A stretch of DNA of 64,000 nucleotides from Flavobacterium album (GCF_003096035.1 NZ_CP029186.1:62001-126000); one strand, 5' to 3'; counted from the stretch's first letter, positions 19,337 to 28,383 are shown. Numbers and translations: made by a program. Notes: a model not told the origin generated them from the letters alone.

Positions 19337-20333
19337 AGTCGAGTAGTGTTTTATCAAAGTCATCCCCTCCGGCTATAAAACGGCTTTTGATGGGCAGGTA
19401 AAAAAGCTTCTCTTTCGGGAGCCTGCCTTTCAGCCGCATAAAATCCTTTTCGGTAGTGATGACCAGTTTATCTTTTGTTTGTTTGTTTATATCTTCAATT
19501 TCTTTTTCGGTAAAATCATGATGGTCCGGAAAGGCAAGCGCAATATCGCTTTTACCCTTCACATGATCAAAAAAAAGTTTTGGCTTGGCGATACCTGCCA
19601 CAAGCACTTTAAGCACATCCGAGACAGCTTCAAGACTCCTTTCACCCTCTTCCGAATATAAGGCATTATCATAGTCGATGCAAGTAAAATATACTTTTTG
19701 TCTGGCTTCCGGCCTAAGTTTTTTTACGATGATATCCTGCGCTTCTGCTGAAAGGCCCTGCGGACATTTGGTTACCACAATCACATTCGCCCTGTGCGCT
19801 CCGCTCCTGCCCTCCCTGAGATTCCCTGCCGGAAGTATGAGGTCATCGGCATACAGGTCGCCATAAGCCGTAAGCAATATATAAAACCCTGCCTTCACGC
19901 GGCGGTGCTGGTAGGCATCATCAAGCAATATAACCTCAGGCTTTGGAAAAAGCGAAAGCAGGTTCTCAATGCCGTTCTTCCTGTCGGCATCTACAGCTAC
20001 ACGGATATTTGGGAACTTAGTGTGGAACTGGTACGGCTCATCCCCCAGCGTATCAGCACTACTGCTGCTATCTGCAAGTACAAAACCTTTCGATTTTCGC
20101 TTATAGCCACGGCTCAGTGTTGCCACCTTATAGTTACCGGAAAGCAGCCGTACAAGATATTCCGTCTGCGGTGTTTTGCCGGTACCACCAGTGCTCAGGT
20201 TACCAATTGCGATCACGGGGACAGGAAAGCTATGGGATGTAAAGATGCCTTTATCGTATAGAAAATTCCTTACTGCGGTAACAGCCCAATAGATCAGGGA
20301 AAAAGGGAATAAAATTTTTCTCAGGAAATCCAT
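19308..20333 (-). CDS. lpxK: Tetraacyldisaccharide 4'-kinase
   Basis: Phosphorylates the lipid A disaccharide precursor at the inner membrane. 341 residues. N-terminal membrane helix (about 8-25), Walker A GNLSTGGTGKTP (about 45-56), RGYKRKSKG, DEPYQFHTKFP, and DDAYQHRRV. The ATG at 20333 gives the family N-terminus MDFLRKILFPFS; 28 further codons upstream do not fit. Confidence 0.95.
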   Translation of the reverse strand: MDFLRKILFPFSLIYWAVTAVRNFLYDKGIFTSHSFPVPVIAIGNLSTGGTGKTPQTEYLVRLLSGNYKVATLSRGYKRKSKGFVLADSSSSADTLGDEPYQFHTKFPNIRVAVDADRKNGIENLLSLFPKPEVILLDDAYQHRRVKAGFYILLTAYGDLYADDLILPAGNLREGRSGAHRANVIVVTKCPQGLSAEAQDIIVKKLRPEARQKVYFTCIDYDNALYSEEGERSLEAVSDVLKVLVAGIAKPKLFFDHVKGKSDIALAFPDHHDFTEKEIEDINKQTKDKLVITTEKDFMRLKGRLPKEKLFYLPIKSRFIAGGDDFDKTLLDYVGKSTANR

Positions 20334-20539
20334 GCGGCGAAGATACGATTTTCGATGAACTCCCTTGTGCAGGGCTGCCAAATATTCTGATTTGCAGGTA
20401 AAATGCGGGAACTTCAATTGAAGGAGATAATAGTAACAATTTTTATTCGGTAAAAAATAATGTTTAACGCTTTTATTTTAGGTTTTTAGAAAGTTTTTTC
20501 ATTTTTTTGCTCCACGCAAAACAATTAATGCTCACAAAC

Positions 20540-21139
20540 ATGAAAAAATTAATACTATCCATAGCTATTCTGGCAGTAATGACATTCGCAGCCTGCTCTG
20601 ACGATGAGAAGGATTACACGCCGCATTACACGATATGCCAGCACTGCGACATCCCCGAAGAGGATGGCTATGAAGTATGTACCGGAGACAATGGCAATGC
20701 TTATGTGGGTAATGCAGACACAGGAATAGAAACATCTCATTATTTTGAACTTTTTTGCGACAATGTACCAGAAATTCCAGGCGGTGGCGGCGGAACGACA
20801 TATACAGACTGCGTACTGTGTATATCGGATGCGCATCCTGAAGGTGTAAAAATATGCAAGGGCACAAATGGTAATGCGTTTACATTTGTTGGCGATACGG
20901 CGACCGACACCGGAGAAGCATATGCAACTTTCCTTACGTCACAAAATTGCACAAGCGCAGAACCTATTGAAGAAGATGTACCTTTGACAAATTGTGTAAC
21001 CTGTATGGCTGAAGGAATAAACGTTGGCGATATTTGCAAAGGTTCAAACGGACACGCGTATGATGGAAATACAGATACGGGACAACCTTATCAAGACTAC
21101 ATTAATTTCCTTCAAATGGGGGGCGCAACCTGCGAATAA
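20540..21139 (+). CDS. Lipoprotein with three four-cysteine modules
   Basis: 199 residues, not recognised. Signal with lipobox TFAAC, lipid Cys19, then three tandem modules: C33-C36-C47-C73, C91-C94-C106-C137 and C152-C155-C166-C198. Each reads C-x2-C-x(10-11)-C-x-G-x-N-G-x-A-(Y/F), then DTG and a last Cys. Modules are joined by a Gly-rich and an acidic linker. Very acidic overall. Paired cysteines suggest disulfides or metal binding in the periplasm or at the surface (inference). Single-gene unit with its own terminator. Confidence 0.85.
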   Translation: MKKLILSIAILAVMTFAACSDDEKDYTPHYTICQHCDIPEEDGYEVCTGDNGNAYVGNADTGIETSHYFELFCDNVPEIPGGGGGTTYTDCVLCISDAHPEGVKICKGTNGNAFTFVGDTATDTGEAYATFLTSQNCTSAEPIEEDVPLTNCVTCMAEGINVGDICKGSNGHAYDGNTDTGQPYQDYINFLQMGGATCE

Positions 21140-21155
21140 AAATATCTATATCTCT

Positions 21156-21185
21156 AAACCGCTCTCTTCAGGGCGGTTTTTTTTT
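21156..21185 (+). terminator. Rho-independent terminator
   Basis: AAACCGC / GCGGTTT stem followed by nine T, directly after the cysteine-module lipoprotein gene. Confidence 0.85.
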
Positions 21186-21188
21186 GCT

Positions 21189-21196
21189 TAACTTTG
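21189..21196 (+). promoter_or_regulatory. -7 box TAACTTTG for the Nif3-family gene
   Basis: TAnnTTTG match 22 bases before the ATG, directly after the terminator T-run. Confidence 0.5.
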
Positions 21197-21218
21197 AAAT
21201 CCTACTTAAAACAGCTGC

Positions 21219-22313
21219 ATGAAAATAAAAGACATTATTGCAATACTGGAAGAAATGGCTCCTTTGGCATATGCCGAAGATTTTGATAATGTAGGGCTGC
21301 TTACTGGCAACGCCAGTGATGAAGCAAAAGGTGTTTTGGTATGCCACGATGCTTTGGAGAATGTTATTGATGAGGCTATAGCCAAAAACTGCAATGTGGT
21401 AGTGTGTTTCCACCCTATCTTATTTTCCGGGCTGAAAAAAATCACCGGTAAAAATTATGTGGAGCGCGCCGTAATAAAAGCCATAAAAAACGATATTGCC
21501 ATCTATGCCGTTCATACCGCGCTCGACAACCATAAGCATGGCGTGAACAGGATATTCTGCGATGCGCTTGGATTGAAAAACACAAAAATATTGGTACCGA
21601 AAGAAGGCTTTATCCGGAAACTTGTCACCTACACCATTGCCGAAAACCATGAAAAACTCCGCAATGCGCTGTTTGATGCAGGGGCAGGTAATATCGGCAA
21701 TTATGAGAATTGCAGCTTCAACAGCCAGGGGCTCGGTACCTACCAGGGCAATGCCGACAGCAATCCGCAGATTGGCGAGCGCGGCGAATTTACAGAAACA
21801 CAGGAGATAAAGATCGAAGTAACTTTCGAGAAGCACCTCGAAGGTAAAATATTAAAAGCGCTTTTCAGCAACCATGTGTATGAGGAAGTGGCTTATGAAA
21901 TTTACAGCCTTGAAAACCGCCACCAGAACATAGGCCTCGGCATGACGGGTGAGCTTAAAACACCAATGACAGAAAAAGAATTCCTGGAATTTGTAAAAGA
22001 AAAAATGCAGGCAGGCGGCATACGCCATAGTGCATTTACCGGACGGGATGTGAGAAAGGTAGCCGTTCTGGGCGGTTCAGGCAGTTTTGCAATCAAAAGC
22101 GCCATCGCGGCGGGGGCGGATGTTTTCCTTACAGCCGACCTGAAATACCACCAGTTCTACGAAGCGGAAGGAAAGCTGCTTTTGGCCGACATAGGCCATT
22201 TTGAGAGCGAACGCTTTACAAAGGATTATATGGCGGGCTTCCTTTCTGAAAGGATTGCGCATATTCCGGTAGTGCTTTCCGGCGAGGATACAAATCCTGT
22301 ATATTATTTATAG
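21219..22313 (+). CDS. Nif3-like dinuclear metal centre protein (DUF34)
   Basis: 364 residues, the long form with a central insert. N-terminus APLAYAEDFDNVGLLTGN, metal motifs CFHPILFSG (about 67-75), HTALDNHKHGVN (about 94-105) and GHFESE (about 326-331). The first of the usual paired histidines is Phe here, leaving one His at that site. Family members form hexamers; a GTP cyclohydrolase-like role has been proposed but is unsettled. Followed by the coiled-coil gene below, as is common in Bacteroidota. Confidence 0.93.
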   Translation: MKIKDIIAILEEMAPLAYAEDFDNVGLLTGNASDEAKGVLVCHDALENVIDEAIAKNCNVVVCFHPILFSGLKKITGKNYVERAVIKAIKNDIAIYAVHTALDNHKHGVNRIFCDALGLKNTKILVPKEGFIRKLVTYTIAENHEKLRNALFDAGAGNIGNYENCSFNSQGLGTYQGNADSNPQIGERGEFTETQEIKIEVTFEKHLEGKILKALFSNHVYEEVAYEIYSLENRHQNIGLGMTGELKTPMTEKEFLEFVKEKMQAGGIRHSAFTGRDVRKVAVLGGSGSFAIKSAIAAGADVFLTADLKYHQFYEAEGKLLLADIGHFESERFTKDYMAGFLSERIAHIPVVLSGEDTNPVYYL

Positions 22314-22361
22314 TGTTATAAAAGCGGCTTTGATAAGGCATTGGGACAAAAAAAAATTTAG

Positions 22362-22394
22362 TTGTCCATCTTAGGAAAAAATTCCCTAATTTTG
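22362..22394 (+). promoter_or_regulatory. Promoter of the coiled-coil protein gene
   Basis: TTG at 22362-22364, spacer 22, -7 box TAATTTTG at 22387-22394. Confidence 0.55.
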
Positions 22395-22443
22395 CAATCA
22401 TTTTATCGGAATAGAATACAAATCCAGTTAAGTACTTATACAT

Positions 22444-23223
22444 ATGGCGAATACCAAGGAACTGAGTGTTGAAGACAAATTAAGGGCACTTTATGATCTG
22501 CAATTGATCGACTCCAGAATTGATGAAATCAGGAACGTGAGGGGCGAGCTTCCTCTTGAGGTGGAAGATCTTGAAGATGAAGTTGCCGGGCTAAGCACAA
22601 GGCTTGAGAAGCTTAAGACTGACCTTGAATCTATTGAGGAGCAGATAAAAGAGAAAAAAGGCGCTATTGAAGACCACAAAGCAGCCATTAAAAAATATAC
22701 AGAGCAGCAAAAGAATGTGCGCAATAACCGCGAATTCAACTCACTAAGTAAAGAGATTGAATTCCAGGAGCTTGAGATACAACTTGCCGAAAAGCAAATC
22801 AGGGAAATGAAGGCTTCTATCGAGCACAAGACAGAAACCATTGCCCAGTCTTCGGAGAGACTTGAAGCCAAAACTTCGCACCTTAGCCACAAAAAATCTG
22901 AGCTTGACGCTATCATGGCCGAAACCGAGAAAGAAGAAAGCTTCCTTATCGAAAAATCGGCTGAATATGAAGGCATGATCGAAGAGAGGCTTCTCAATGC
23001 CTACAAAAGGATCAGGACCAGCGTGAGGAACGGCCTTGCCGTGGTTTCTATCGAAAGGGGCGCTTCTGCAGGTTCTTTCTTTACCATCCCGCCGCAAACG
23101 CAGATGGAGATCGCTGCCCGCAAAAAGATCATTACTGATGAGCATAGCGGAAGAATCCTTGTTGACAGCTCGCTTGCTGACGAAGAAAGAGAGAAAATGG
23201 AACAATTGTTCTCAAAAATATAA
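22444..23223 (+). CDS. Coiled-coil protein of the C4 zinc-ribbon family lacking the cysteines
   Basis: 259 residues. Residues about 10-185 are a long antiparallel coiled coil; the C-terminal part (about 200-245) follows the C4-type zinc-ribbon family (TIPPQTQMEIAARKKII ... GRILVD). The four positions that are normally Cys read Ser208, Ser211, Asp232 and Ser235 (GASAGSF and DEHSGR), so zinc cannot be held in the usual way. The frame is intact and the fold otherwise conserved, so the gene is not decaying. Function unknown; follows the Nif3-family gene. Confidence 0.9.
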   Translation: MANTKELSVEDKLRALYDLQLIDSRIDEIRNVRGELPLEVEDLEDEVAGLSTRLEKLKTDLESIEEQIKEKKGAIEDHKAAIKKYTEQQKNVRNNREFNSLSKEIEFQELEIQLAEKQIREMKASIEHKTETIAQSSERLEAKTSHLSHKKSELDAIMAETEKEESFLIEKSAEYEGMIEERLLNAYKRIRTSVRNGLAVVSIERGASAGSFFTIPPQTQMEIAARKKIITDEHSGRILVDSSLADEEREKMEQLFSKI

Positions 23224-23229
23224 TGACGA

Positions 23230-23254
23230 AGCCCCCGCACACCGGGGGCTTTTT
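23230..23254 (+). terminator. Rho-independent terminator
   Basis: AGCCCCC / GGGGGCT stem, seven-base loop, five T. It lies between the coiled-coil gene and the hydrolase. Confidence 0.88.
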
Positions 23255-23261
23255 AATTGCC

Positions 23262-24113
23262 ATGCGGAAAGCCTTTACGTATATCATGACTAAGCTGCTC
23301 GGGTTATACATCAACATACTTAGCTACATTTCCCCAAAGAAAGCCACAAAGCTGGCCTATCGTTTTTTTAGCGAGCCCCGTAGCGGAAGGCTGCTGAAAG
23401 AGCAGTTGCCGGATGTCCTGAAGAAAGCGCATGCCGAGATGGTTACACACGGTGAATTCGTTTTCCCGATGTACACCTGGAAAGGCAATGACACCAAAGT
23501 ATTACTGGTACATGGCTGGGAAAGCAATGCTTCCCGCTGGGAGGAATTTATCGGGTACCTGAAGCGTTCCGGGAGCACTGTAATAGCGCTTGACGCCCCT
23601 GCACACGGGCTATCATCGGGGGTGGAATTCAATGTGCCCCGTTATGCTGAATTTATAGACGTAGTGGTAAAGAAATTTAGCCCGCATTATCTTGTAGGGC
23701 ATTCCCTTGGCGGAGCAACAGCGTTGTATTACCAGTCGCATTACCCTAATGACAGCATCGAAAAACTGGTGATTCTCGGAGCGCCATCCGACCTCAACAC
23801 GCTGCTTACCAATTATGCCGGGCTGCTGAACCTCAACAGCAATGTATTCCTGCTGCTCAGGAAACATTTTTTCGATCATTTCAGGATAAAGACCGACGAG
23901 TTTTCGGGCAGTGTGTTTGCTTCGAAAATAAAAGTAAAGGGCTTGCTCGCCCATGATGTAAATGACGATATAGTAGCCTATAAAGAAGGAAAAAAAATAG
24001 CGGAAGCGTGGCCTGCAGCCGAGTTTGTTACAACAAAGGGGCTTGGGCACAGCATGCACGATGAAAAGCTGTACAACCGCATTTATGATTTCCTTTTCGA
24101 TAAAAAAGCTTAG
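23262..24113 (+). CDS. Alpha/beta hydrolase
   Basis: 283 residues from the ATG at 23262; an earlier in-frame ATG at 23223 would lie in the preceding terminator. Oxyanion HGWESN (about 84-89), nucleophile GHSLGG (Ser near 148), and a C-terminal acid/His pair in LAHDVNDDIV and GLGHSMHD. Substrate unknown; esterase or lipase-type reaction expected. The stop codon is part of the left arm of a palindrome. Confidence 0.88.
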   Translation: MRKAFTYIMTKLLGLYINILSYISPKKATKLAYRFFSEPRSGRLLKEQLPDVLKKAHAEMVTHGEFVFPMYTWKGNDTKVLLVHGWESNASRWEEFIGYLKRSGSTVIALDAPAHGLSSGVEFNVPRYAEFIDVVVKKFSPHYLVGHSLGGATALYYQSHYPNDSIEKLVILGAPSDLNTLLTNYAGLLNLNSNVFLLLRKHFFDHFRIKTDEFSGSVFASKIKVKGLLAHDVNDDIVAYKEGKKIAEAWPAAEFVTTKGLGHSMHDEKLYNRIYDFLFDKKA

Positions 24114-24169
24114 CCACAAATTACCCGAATTTCACCAATCAATGGCTGGTTCACATAACCTGTGGCTAA
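24110..24169. repeat. Degenerate intergenic palindrome, TTAGCCACA family
   Basis: Arms TTAGCCACA and TGTGGCTAA, with AATTACCCGAATTTCACC inside; a decayed relative of the GCCACGAATTACAC elements. It begins in the stop codon of the hydrolase. Confidence 0.6.
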
Positions 24170-24195
24170 TGATATAGCAGAAATTATCCGCTTTA

Positions 24196-25860
24196 TTATT
24201 TTTTGATCACCCTCTTCGAAACAGTTTTATCACCATCGGTAACCTTTACAATATAGATGCCTTTCGACAAACTGCTGAAGTCGATCTGCTGCCCATTGTC
24301 GGCTAAAACGACACTATTTACTAACTGGCCAAGCGAATTGTATACTTCTGCTTTTGCATTACCGGAAAAACCATCAGCTGTAAGCGTAAGCCTGTCCTGC
24401 ACCGGGTTGGGATATACTGCGAAAGATGCTATCTCAGCAGTTGGTGTCCCAAGCATATTGGCAATTTCGGCAATAGCGTTTTCCATATTAGGGATCGGGC
24501 CTATGGGTGTGTCTTCTGTAGCTGCGCCCTGCGGCGTACCGGTAGCAATAAGCAGGTCCCTCATTTGAGGCCCCGTAAGGTATTCGCCGGTAAGGCTATG
24601 ATAATAGGATTGCAATACGGCCACGCATGAAGACACGATTGGGGTGGCCGAGCTGGTTCCGGAAAACATGGTATACGACTGGTTGAAATCGCCCCCCACC
24701 TGAAGCACATCGCCATACCCGGATGAATAAACCCCTTGTCCCCAGGCATGCACATCTACCCTGCTGCCATAGGTACTAAAATCAAGGCGTTCGTGCTGTG
24801 TATTGTTAGAGCCTGCCCCAACTATTATAGCGCCGCTGTTTCCGCGATTCCTATAGGATTGGTATGCCGGGTCGTCAAGGTCTTCGTGCCCGTTACCCGC
24901 TGCCGCAACGATAACAATACCGGAATCGGTAGCAGCTTTGGTAAGGTTCCACACCACATGGTTGTACTCCGCAGGGCAATAATCGCCAAGTGCACCTGTC
25001 ATTTGCAATTCATAAATAAGCAGGTCGCCTTCTGTAGAATTAGCAATGGCCTGGGTTATAGCATTGATCCTGTTATAGCCAGATGTGGGATATTCTGTAA
25101 AAAGAATCATCTCATTGGCACCATTCGCCATACCGGAGATACCGTAACTGCCTTTATCAGCATACACGATACCAAATACTGCGGTGCCATGTTCGGTAAA
25201 GTCAGTAGATGCATCCGGGGAAACTTCCATCGCATGGCTTACATTTCTTTCATTAAGTTCTTCATGGTCGAGGTTTACACCATACTCCACATCCCTGATA
25301 TTAATATTTTGCCCGTTAAGTTCCATATTCCAGGCATAGATCATATTAACCCCGGCTGAACTATTGAGATACGTCTGCAATGGCTGCCTGTTTGGTGTTA
25401 TAGGTTCGATATCATACGGAGGCTGTATTGGCTGCGCTGACATAAGGCTGCAATATTCAACGCCGTCAAGCTTTTCAAGCGCCGTAGCCAGTTCCAGCAA
25501 TCTTTCGTTGGTAGGATTGGCAACAGAAAGCTCAAAAATATTCCTCAGCTTTGCTACCGACGCACTGCTGCCTGTATTTTTTATAGCCAAAGCTTCCATC
25601 TGCTGTAATTTTTCTTCAGGAATGGCAATTGCTTTTGCAGGTATAATGGCATATTCTGCAGCAAGCTTTTCGAACCCCGGAGCAACTGCAGCAATCGCCT
25701 GTGAATAATCCTGGTTGGCGTTTACAGGCATTTTAAGCGAAACGTACAGCCTGTGCTGTGTACTTCCTTTTTCAAGGTGAAAGTCCCCCTTTACGCTTTG
25801 GGCGAAAGATGCACCGCAAAACAGGAATGAAAGGGCAATAAGGGTAATTTTAATCTTCAT
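24196..25860 (-). CDS. Subtilisin-like S8 serine protease with T9SS sorting domain
   Basis: 554 residues. Signal peptide (1-20), a prodomain-like region (about 20-165), then the S8 domain: Asp in IRDVEYGVNLDH, His in EHGTAVFGI, Asn in AAAGNGHED, Ser in GTSSATPIV. The C-terminal ~75 residues (AVYPNPVQDRLTL ... KGIYIVKV ... KRVIKK) form a type A type-IX-secretion sorting domain, so the enzyme should be exported across the outer membrane and attached or released there. Extracellular proteolysis is the expected role. Confidence 0.95.
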   Translation of the reverse strand: MKIKITLIALSFLFCGASFAQSVKGDFHLEKGSTQHRLYVSLKMPVNANQDYSQAIAAVAPGFEKLAAEYAIIPAKAIAIPEEKLQQMEALAIKNTGSSASVAKLRNIFELSVANPTNERLLELATALEKLDGVEYCSLMSAQPIQPPYDIEPITPNRQPLQTYLNSSAGVNMIYAWNMELNGQNINIRDVEYGVNLDHEELNERNVSHAMEVSPDASTDFTEHGTAVFGIVYADKGSYGISGMANGANEMILFTEYPTSGYNRINAITQAIANSTEGDLLIYELQMTGALGDYCPAEYNHVVWNLTKAATDSGIVIVAAAGNGHEDLDDPAYQSYRNRGNSGAIIVGAGSNNTQHERLDFSTYGSRVDVHAWGQGVYSSGYGDVLQVGGDFNQSYTMFSGTSSATPIVSSCVAVLQSYYHSLTGEYLTGPQMRDLLIATGTPQGAATEDTPIGPIPNMENAIAEIANMLGTPTAEIASFAVYPNPVQDRLTLTADGFSGNAKAEVYNSLGQLVNSVVLADNGQQIDFSSLSKGIYIVKVTDGDKTVSKRVIKK

Positions 25861-25906
25861 GCTTATTTATTGTAATTAAATCAGTTATAGCAATTTTCAT
25901 GTAAAG

Positions 25907-25914
25907 CAAAGATA
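25907..25914 (-). promoter_or_regulatory. -7 box TATCTTTG for the S8 protease
   Basis: TAnnTTTG match on the minus strand, 46 bases before the start codon. Confidence 0.45.
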
Positions 25915-25951
25915 CACGATTGAGTGTATGATTGTGCTCGGCAAAATATTA

Positions 25952-25959
25952 TATTTTTG
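25952..25959 (+). promoter_or_regulatory. -7 box TATTTTTG close to the rluF start
   Basis: The box ends only four bases before the ATG at 25964. If it is the real promoter, transcription would begin at or near the start codon, giving a leaderless mRNA. Confidence 0.45.
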
Positions 25960-25963
25960 CAAT

Positions 25964-26830
25964 ATGGAAGAAGAACTGAAGCGCCTGAATAAATTTATAT
26001 CCGAAACCGGCTACTGCTCGCGCCGCGAAGCCGACAAACTCATTGAGGAAGGCCGCGTAACCCTAAACGGAATCGTTCCTGAAATGGGCACTAAGGTAGG
26101 CCTGAATGACGAAGTACGCATAGACGGCAAGCTCATCAGGGAGAAAACGGCAAAGCATGTTTACCTTGCCTTCAACAAGCCTGTGGGGATAGAATGTACC
26201 ACCAACCAGGAGGTGCGGAACAACATTGTAGACTACATCAATTACCCGAAGCGCATCTTCCCTATCGGGAGGCTGGATAAGGCCAGTGAGGGCCTGATTT
26301 TCATGACCGATGATGGCGACATCGTAAACAAGATACTCCGCGCCCGCAACAATCACGAAAAAGAATATATCGTTACGGTAAACAAACCGATAACCGACCG
26401 TTTTATACAGCGCATGAGCAACGGCATCCCTATACTCGATACCGTGACGCGCGAATGCAAGGTAGAGCAGGTGAGCCGGTACATCTTCCGCATCGTGCTT
26501 ACACAGGGCCTCAACCGCCAGATACGCCGTATGTGCGAATACCTGGATTATGAAGTGACCGCCCTGAAGCGCATCCGCATCATCAATATTTCGCTGGATG
26601 TACCCGTGGGCCGCTACAGGGAACTTACGCCTGCCGAAGTAAAACAACTCAATAAGCTGATCGAGCCATCAAGCAAGACCGAGGAGGCGAGTTATCTCCC
26701 TCCAACACAAAGCCCCCTAACCCCAAAAGGGGGAACAGCTACAGGGAAGCCGTCAAATACACGGAACAATCCGAGAAATTTTGGGCGAAAGCCAAATGAC
26801 AGGACTGGGAATAATCCGGGAAGGAAATAG
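25964..26830 (+). CDS. rluF: 23S rRNA pseudouridine synthase, RluF type
   Basis: 288 residues. N-terminal S4 RNA-binding domain (about 5-60, [20 protein letters not shown]), then the catalytic domain with the nucleophilic Asp in [13 protein letters not shown] (about 96-108) and [15 protein letters not shown]. Modifies a uridine of 23S rRNA. The last ~50 residues (from about 240) are low-complexity and partly encoded by an inserted CCCCCTAACCCC-type palindrome, giving [12 protein letters not shown], then an Arg/Asn/Gly-rich tail. Confidence 0.94.
   Translation: MEEELKRLNKFISETGYCSRREADKLIEEGRVTLNGIVPEMGTKVGLNDEVRIDGKLIREKTAKHVYLAFNKPVGIECTTNQEVRNNIVDYINYPKRIFPIGRLDKASEGLIFMTDDGDIVNKILRARNNHEKEYIVTVNKPITDRFIQRMSNGIPILDTVTRECKVEQVSRYIFRIVLTQGLNRQIRRMCEYLDYEVTALKRIRIINISLDVPVGRYRELTPAEVKQLNKLIEPSSKTEEASYLPPTQSPLTPKGGTATGKPSNTRNNPRNFGRKPNDRTGNNPGRK
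26700..26735. repeat. CCCCCTAACCCC palindrome inside the rluF 3' end
   Basis: GCCCCCT ... AGGGGG arms within the coding sequence; related to the C/G-rich elements at 46562-46606 and 62148-62263. Confidence 0.6.
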
Positions 26831-26832
26831 TT

Positions 26833-27336
26833 ATGAAAAATATCAGCCTAATAGCCGGAATATCTATACTCGTTTTATCTTGTGCGAAACCGAAAAAAGA
26901 AAGCACTACCGCTATTGCCGAAGATGCAGCAATTATTGAAAAAGATACAATAAATCATGGCTATAACGAGCTTGCAGGTGACAGGGAAATGACATTAACA
27001 GTATCTGACTATAATACTGACAATCCTGAAATACAAATTGAAAGGCCTGATAAAAGTAGTGTTGAGACTTCACTAGACACAACGCTGCTTTTTAATGCAT
27101 GGACTTTAGATAATGAAGGCCCACATGCCGATTTTGTTTTTTCACCAAAAAGCTTCTTTGTAGTCGATTATGACGGCAATGGCGATATGCCCTATGAACT
27201 TAAGGGAAACCATTTGAAGATATATTATAATGATTTCATCCAGGAAGGTGAGATACTTTCCGTGAGTAAAGATTCTCTAAAGATCAGGTGGAGGGATGCT
27301 GGTATCGCTGCCTATGCAAAATGGAAGGACAATTAA
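26833..27336 (+). CDS. Hypothetical lipoprotein, lipocalin-like
   Basis: 167 residues. Signal with lipobox VLSC (Cys17), an acidic variable stretch (20-85), then a beta-rich part (about 88-165) with FNAWTLDNEG ... FFVVDYDGNG ... YELKGNHLKIYY ... SKDSLKIRW, the strand pattern of lipocalin-like domains. Not otherwise recognised. Starts two bases after the rluF stop, so probably co-transcribed. Confidence 0.75.
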   Translation: MKNISLIAGISILVLSCAKPKKESTTAIAEDAAIIEKDTINHGYNELAGDREMTLTVSDYNTDNPEIQIERPDKSSVETSLDTTLLFNAWTLDNEGPHADFVFSPKSFFVVDYDGNGDMPYELKGNHLKIYYNDFIQEGEILSVSKDSLKIRWRDAGIAAYAKWKDN

Positions 27337-27377
27337 GCATTCGAATTATCAGTAATATAACAAGAAAATAATTTTGC

Positions 27378-27385
27378 TACCTTTG
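27378..27385 (+). promoter_or_regulatory. -7 box TACCTTTG for the AraC-type regulator
   Basis: TAnnTTTG match 23 bases before the ATG at 27409. Confidence 0.5.
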
Positions 27386-27408
27386 TTTGAATTTTACAAT
27401 TTAAGACT

Positions 27409-28299
27409 ATGGAACGCGAAACACTGCAGGAATTTTACAGGCATAAATTCGACACCGTACCCGAAGAGCAGCCCGGCGCAGGACATTTTAATGTATTCCG
27501 TCTTGAGGACTGCATGAAGCAGGGAGTTCCCATTTATTCCCGTAAGGACTTTTACAAGATCGTGCTTATTCGCGGCACCAACCGTTACCACTATGCCGAC
27601 AAAAGCCTGGAGATGAGCGGCCCCAACCTGATGTTCCTGAATCCGCAGGTGCCCTATACCTGGGAGGCTATTGATGGCGAGATCACCGGATATTTCTGCA
27701 TATTTACTACTGATTATGTTACTGCCAGGATGCGCGGCAACATCAACGACCTGCCGATGTTCGTTCCCGGAGGAAAGCCGGCCTACCCATTGAACGTAAA
27801 GCAGGATGCGGCAGTTTCCGCCTTGTTTGAAAAAATGCTGGAGGAGATACATTCGGATTATACCTTTAAATACGACCTGGTTTTTAATTACCTCAACGAG
27901 CTGATTCACCTTGCACTAAAGACCGAACCCGCCGAAAGCCTTTATGAGCACCCTAATGCCAACTCGCGCATTACGGCTGTATTTAACGAACTACTGGAAA
28001 GGCAATTCCCCATAGAAACACCAGTACAGCGTTTTACAATGCGCTCGGCAAGCGACTATGCCAACAGCCTGGCCATCCATGTGAACCACCTGAACCGCGC
28101 CGTGAAAACAACGACCGGTAAAACCACCAGCACCCTGATAGGAGAACGCATTTTAGCAGAGGCTAAAGCGCTCCTAAAACACACCGACTGGAATATCTCT
28201 GAAATCAGCAACAGCCTCGGGTTCGAGGAAGCATCGCATTTCAATAACTTTTTCAGGAAACTCACCTCGGTTACACCTTCCAAATTCAGGGCTGTTTGA
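27409..28299 (+). CDS. AraC family transcriptional regulator
   Basis: 296 residues. N-terminal cupin-like effector domain (about 20-130, FYKIVLIRGTNRYHYADKSLEMSG) and C-terminal double helix-turn-helix (about 190-296, HVNHLNRAVKTTTGKTTSTLI and NWNISEISNSLGFEEASHFNNFFRKLTSVTPSKFR). It lies directly upstream of two same-strand SDR genes, which are its likely targets. Confidence 0.93.
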   Translation: MERETLQEFYRHKFDTVPEEQPGAGHFNVFRLEDCMKQGVPIYSRKDFYKIVLIRGTNRYHYADKSLEMSGPNLMFLNPQVPYTWEAIDGEITGYFCIFTTDYVTARMRGNINDLPMFVPGGKPAYPLNVKQDAAVSALFEKMLEEIHSDYTFKYDLVFNYLNELIHLALKTEPAESLYEHPNANSRITAVFNELLERQFPIETPVQRFTMRSASDYANSLAIHVNHLNRAVKTTTGKTTSTLIGERILAEAKALLKHTDWNISEISNSLGFEEASHFNNFFRKLTSVTPSKFRAV

Positions 28300-28351
28300 T
28301 TTTTACAAGTATTGGTTTGAAGTCTGTAATAACTACATAAGATCACCACCC

Positions 28352-28359
28352 TAATTTTG
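28352..28359 (+). promoter_or_regulatory. -7 box TAATTTTG for the SDR pair
   Basis: TAnnTTTG match 24 bases before the first SDR ATG. Confidence 0.5.
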
Positions 28360-28383
28360 TACTGTAAATAATAACAGTACGAT

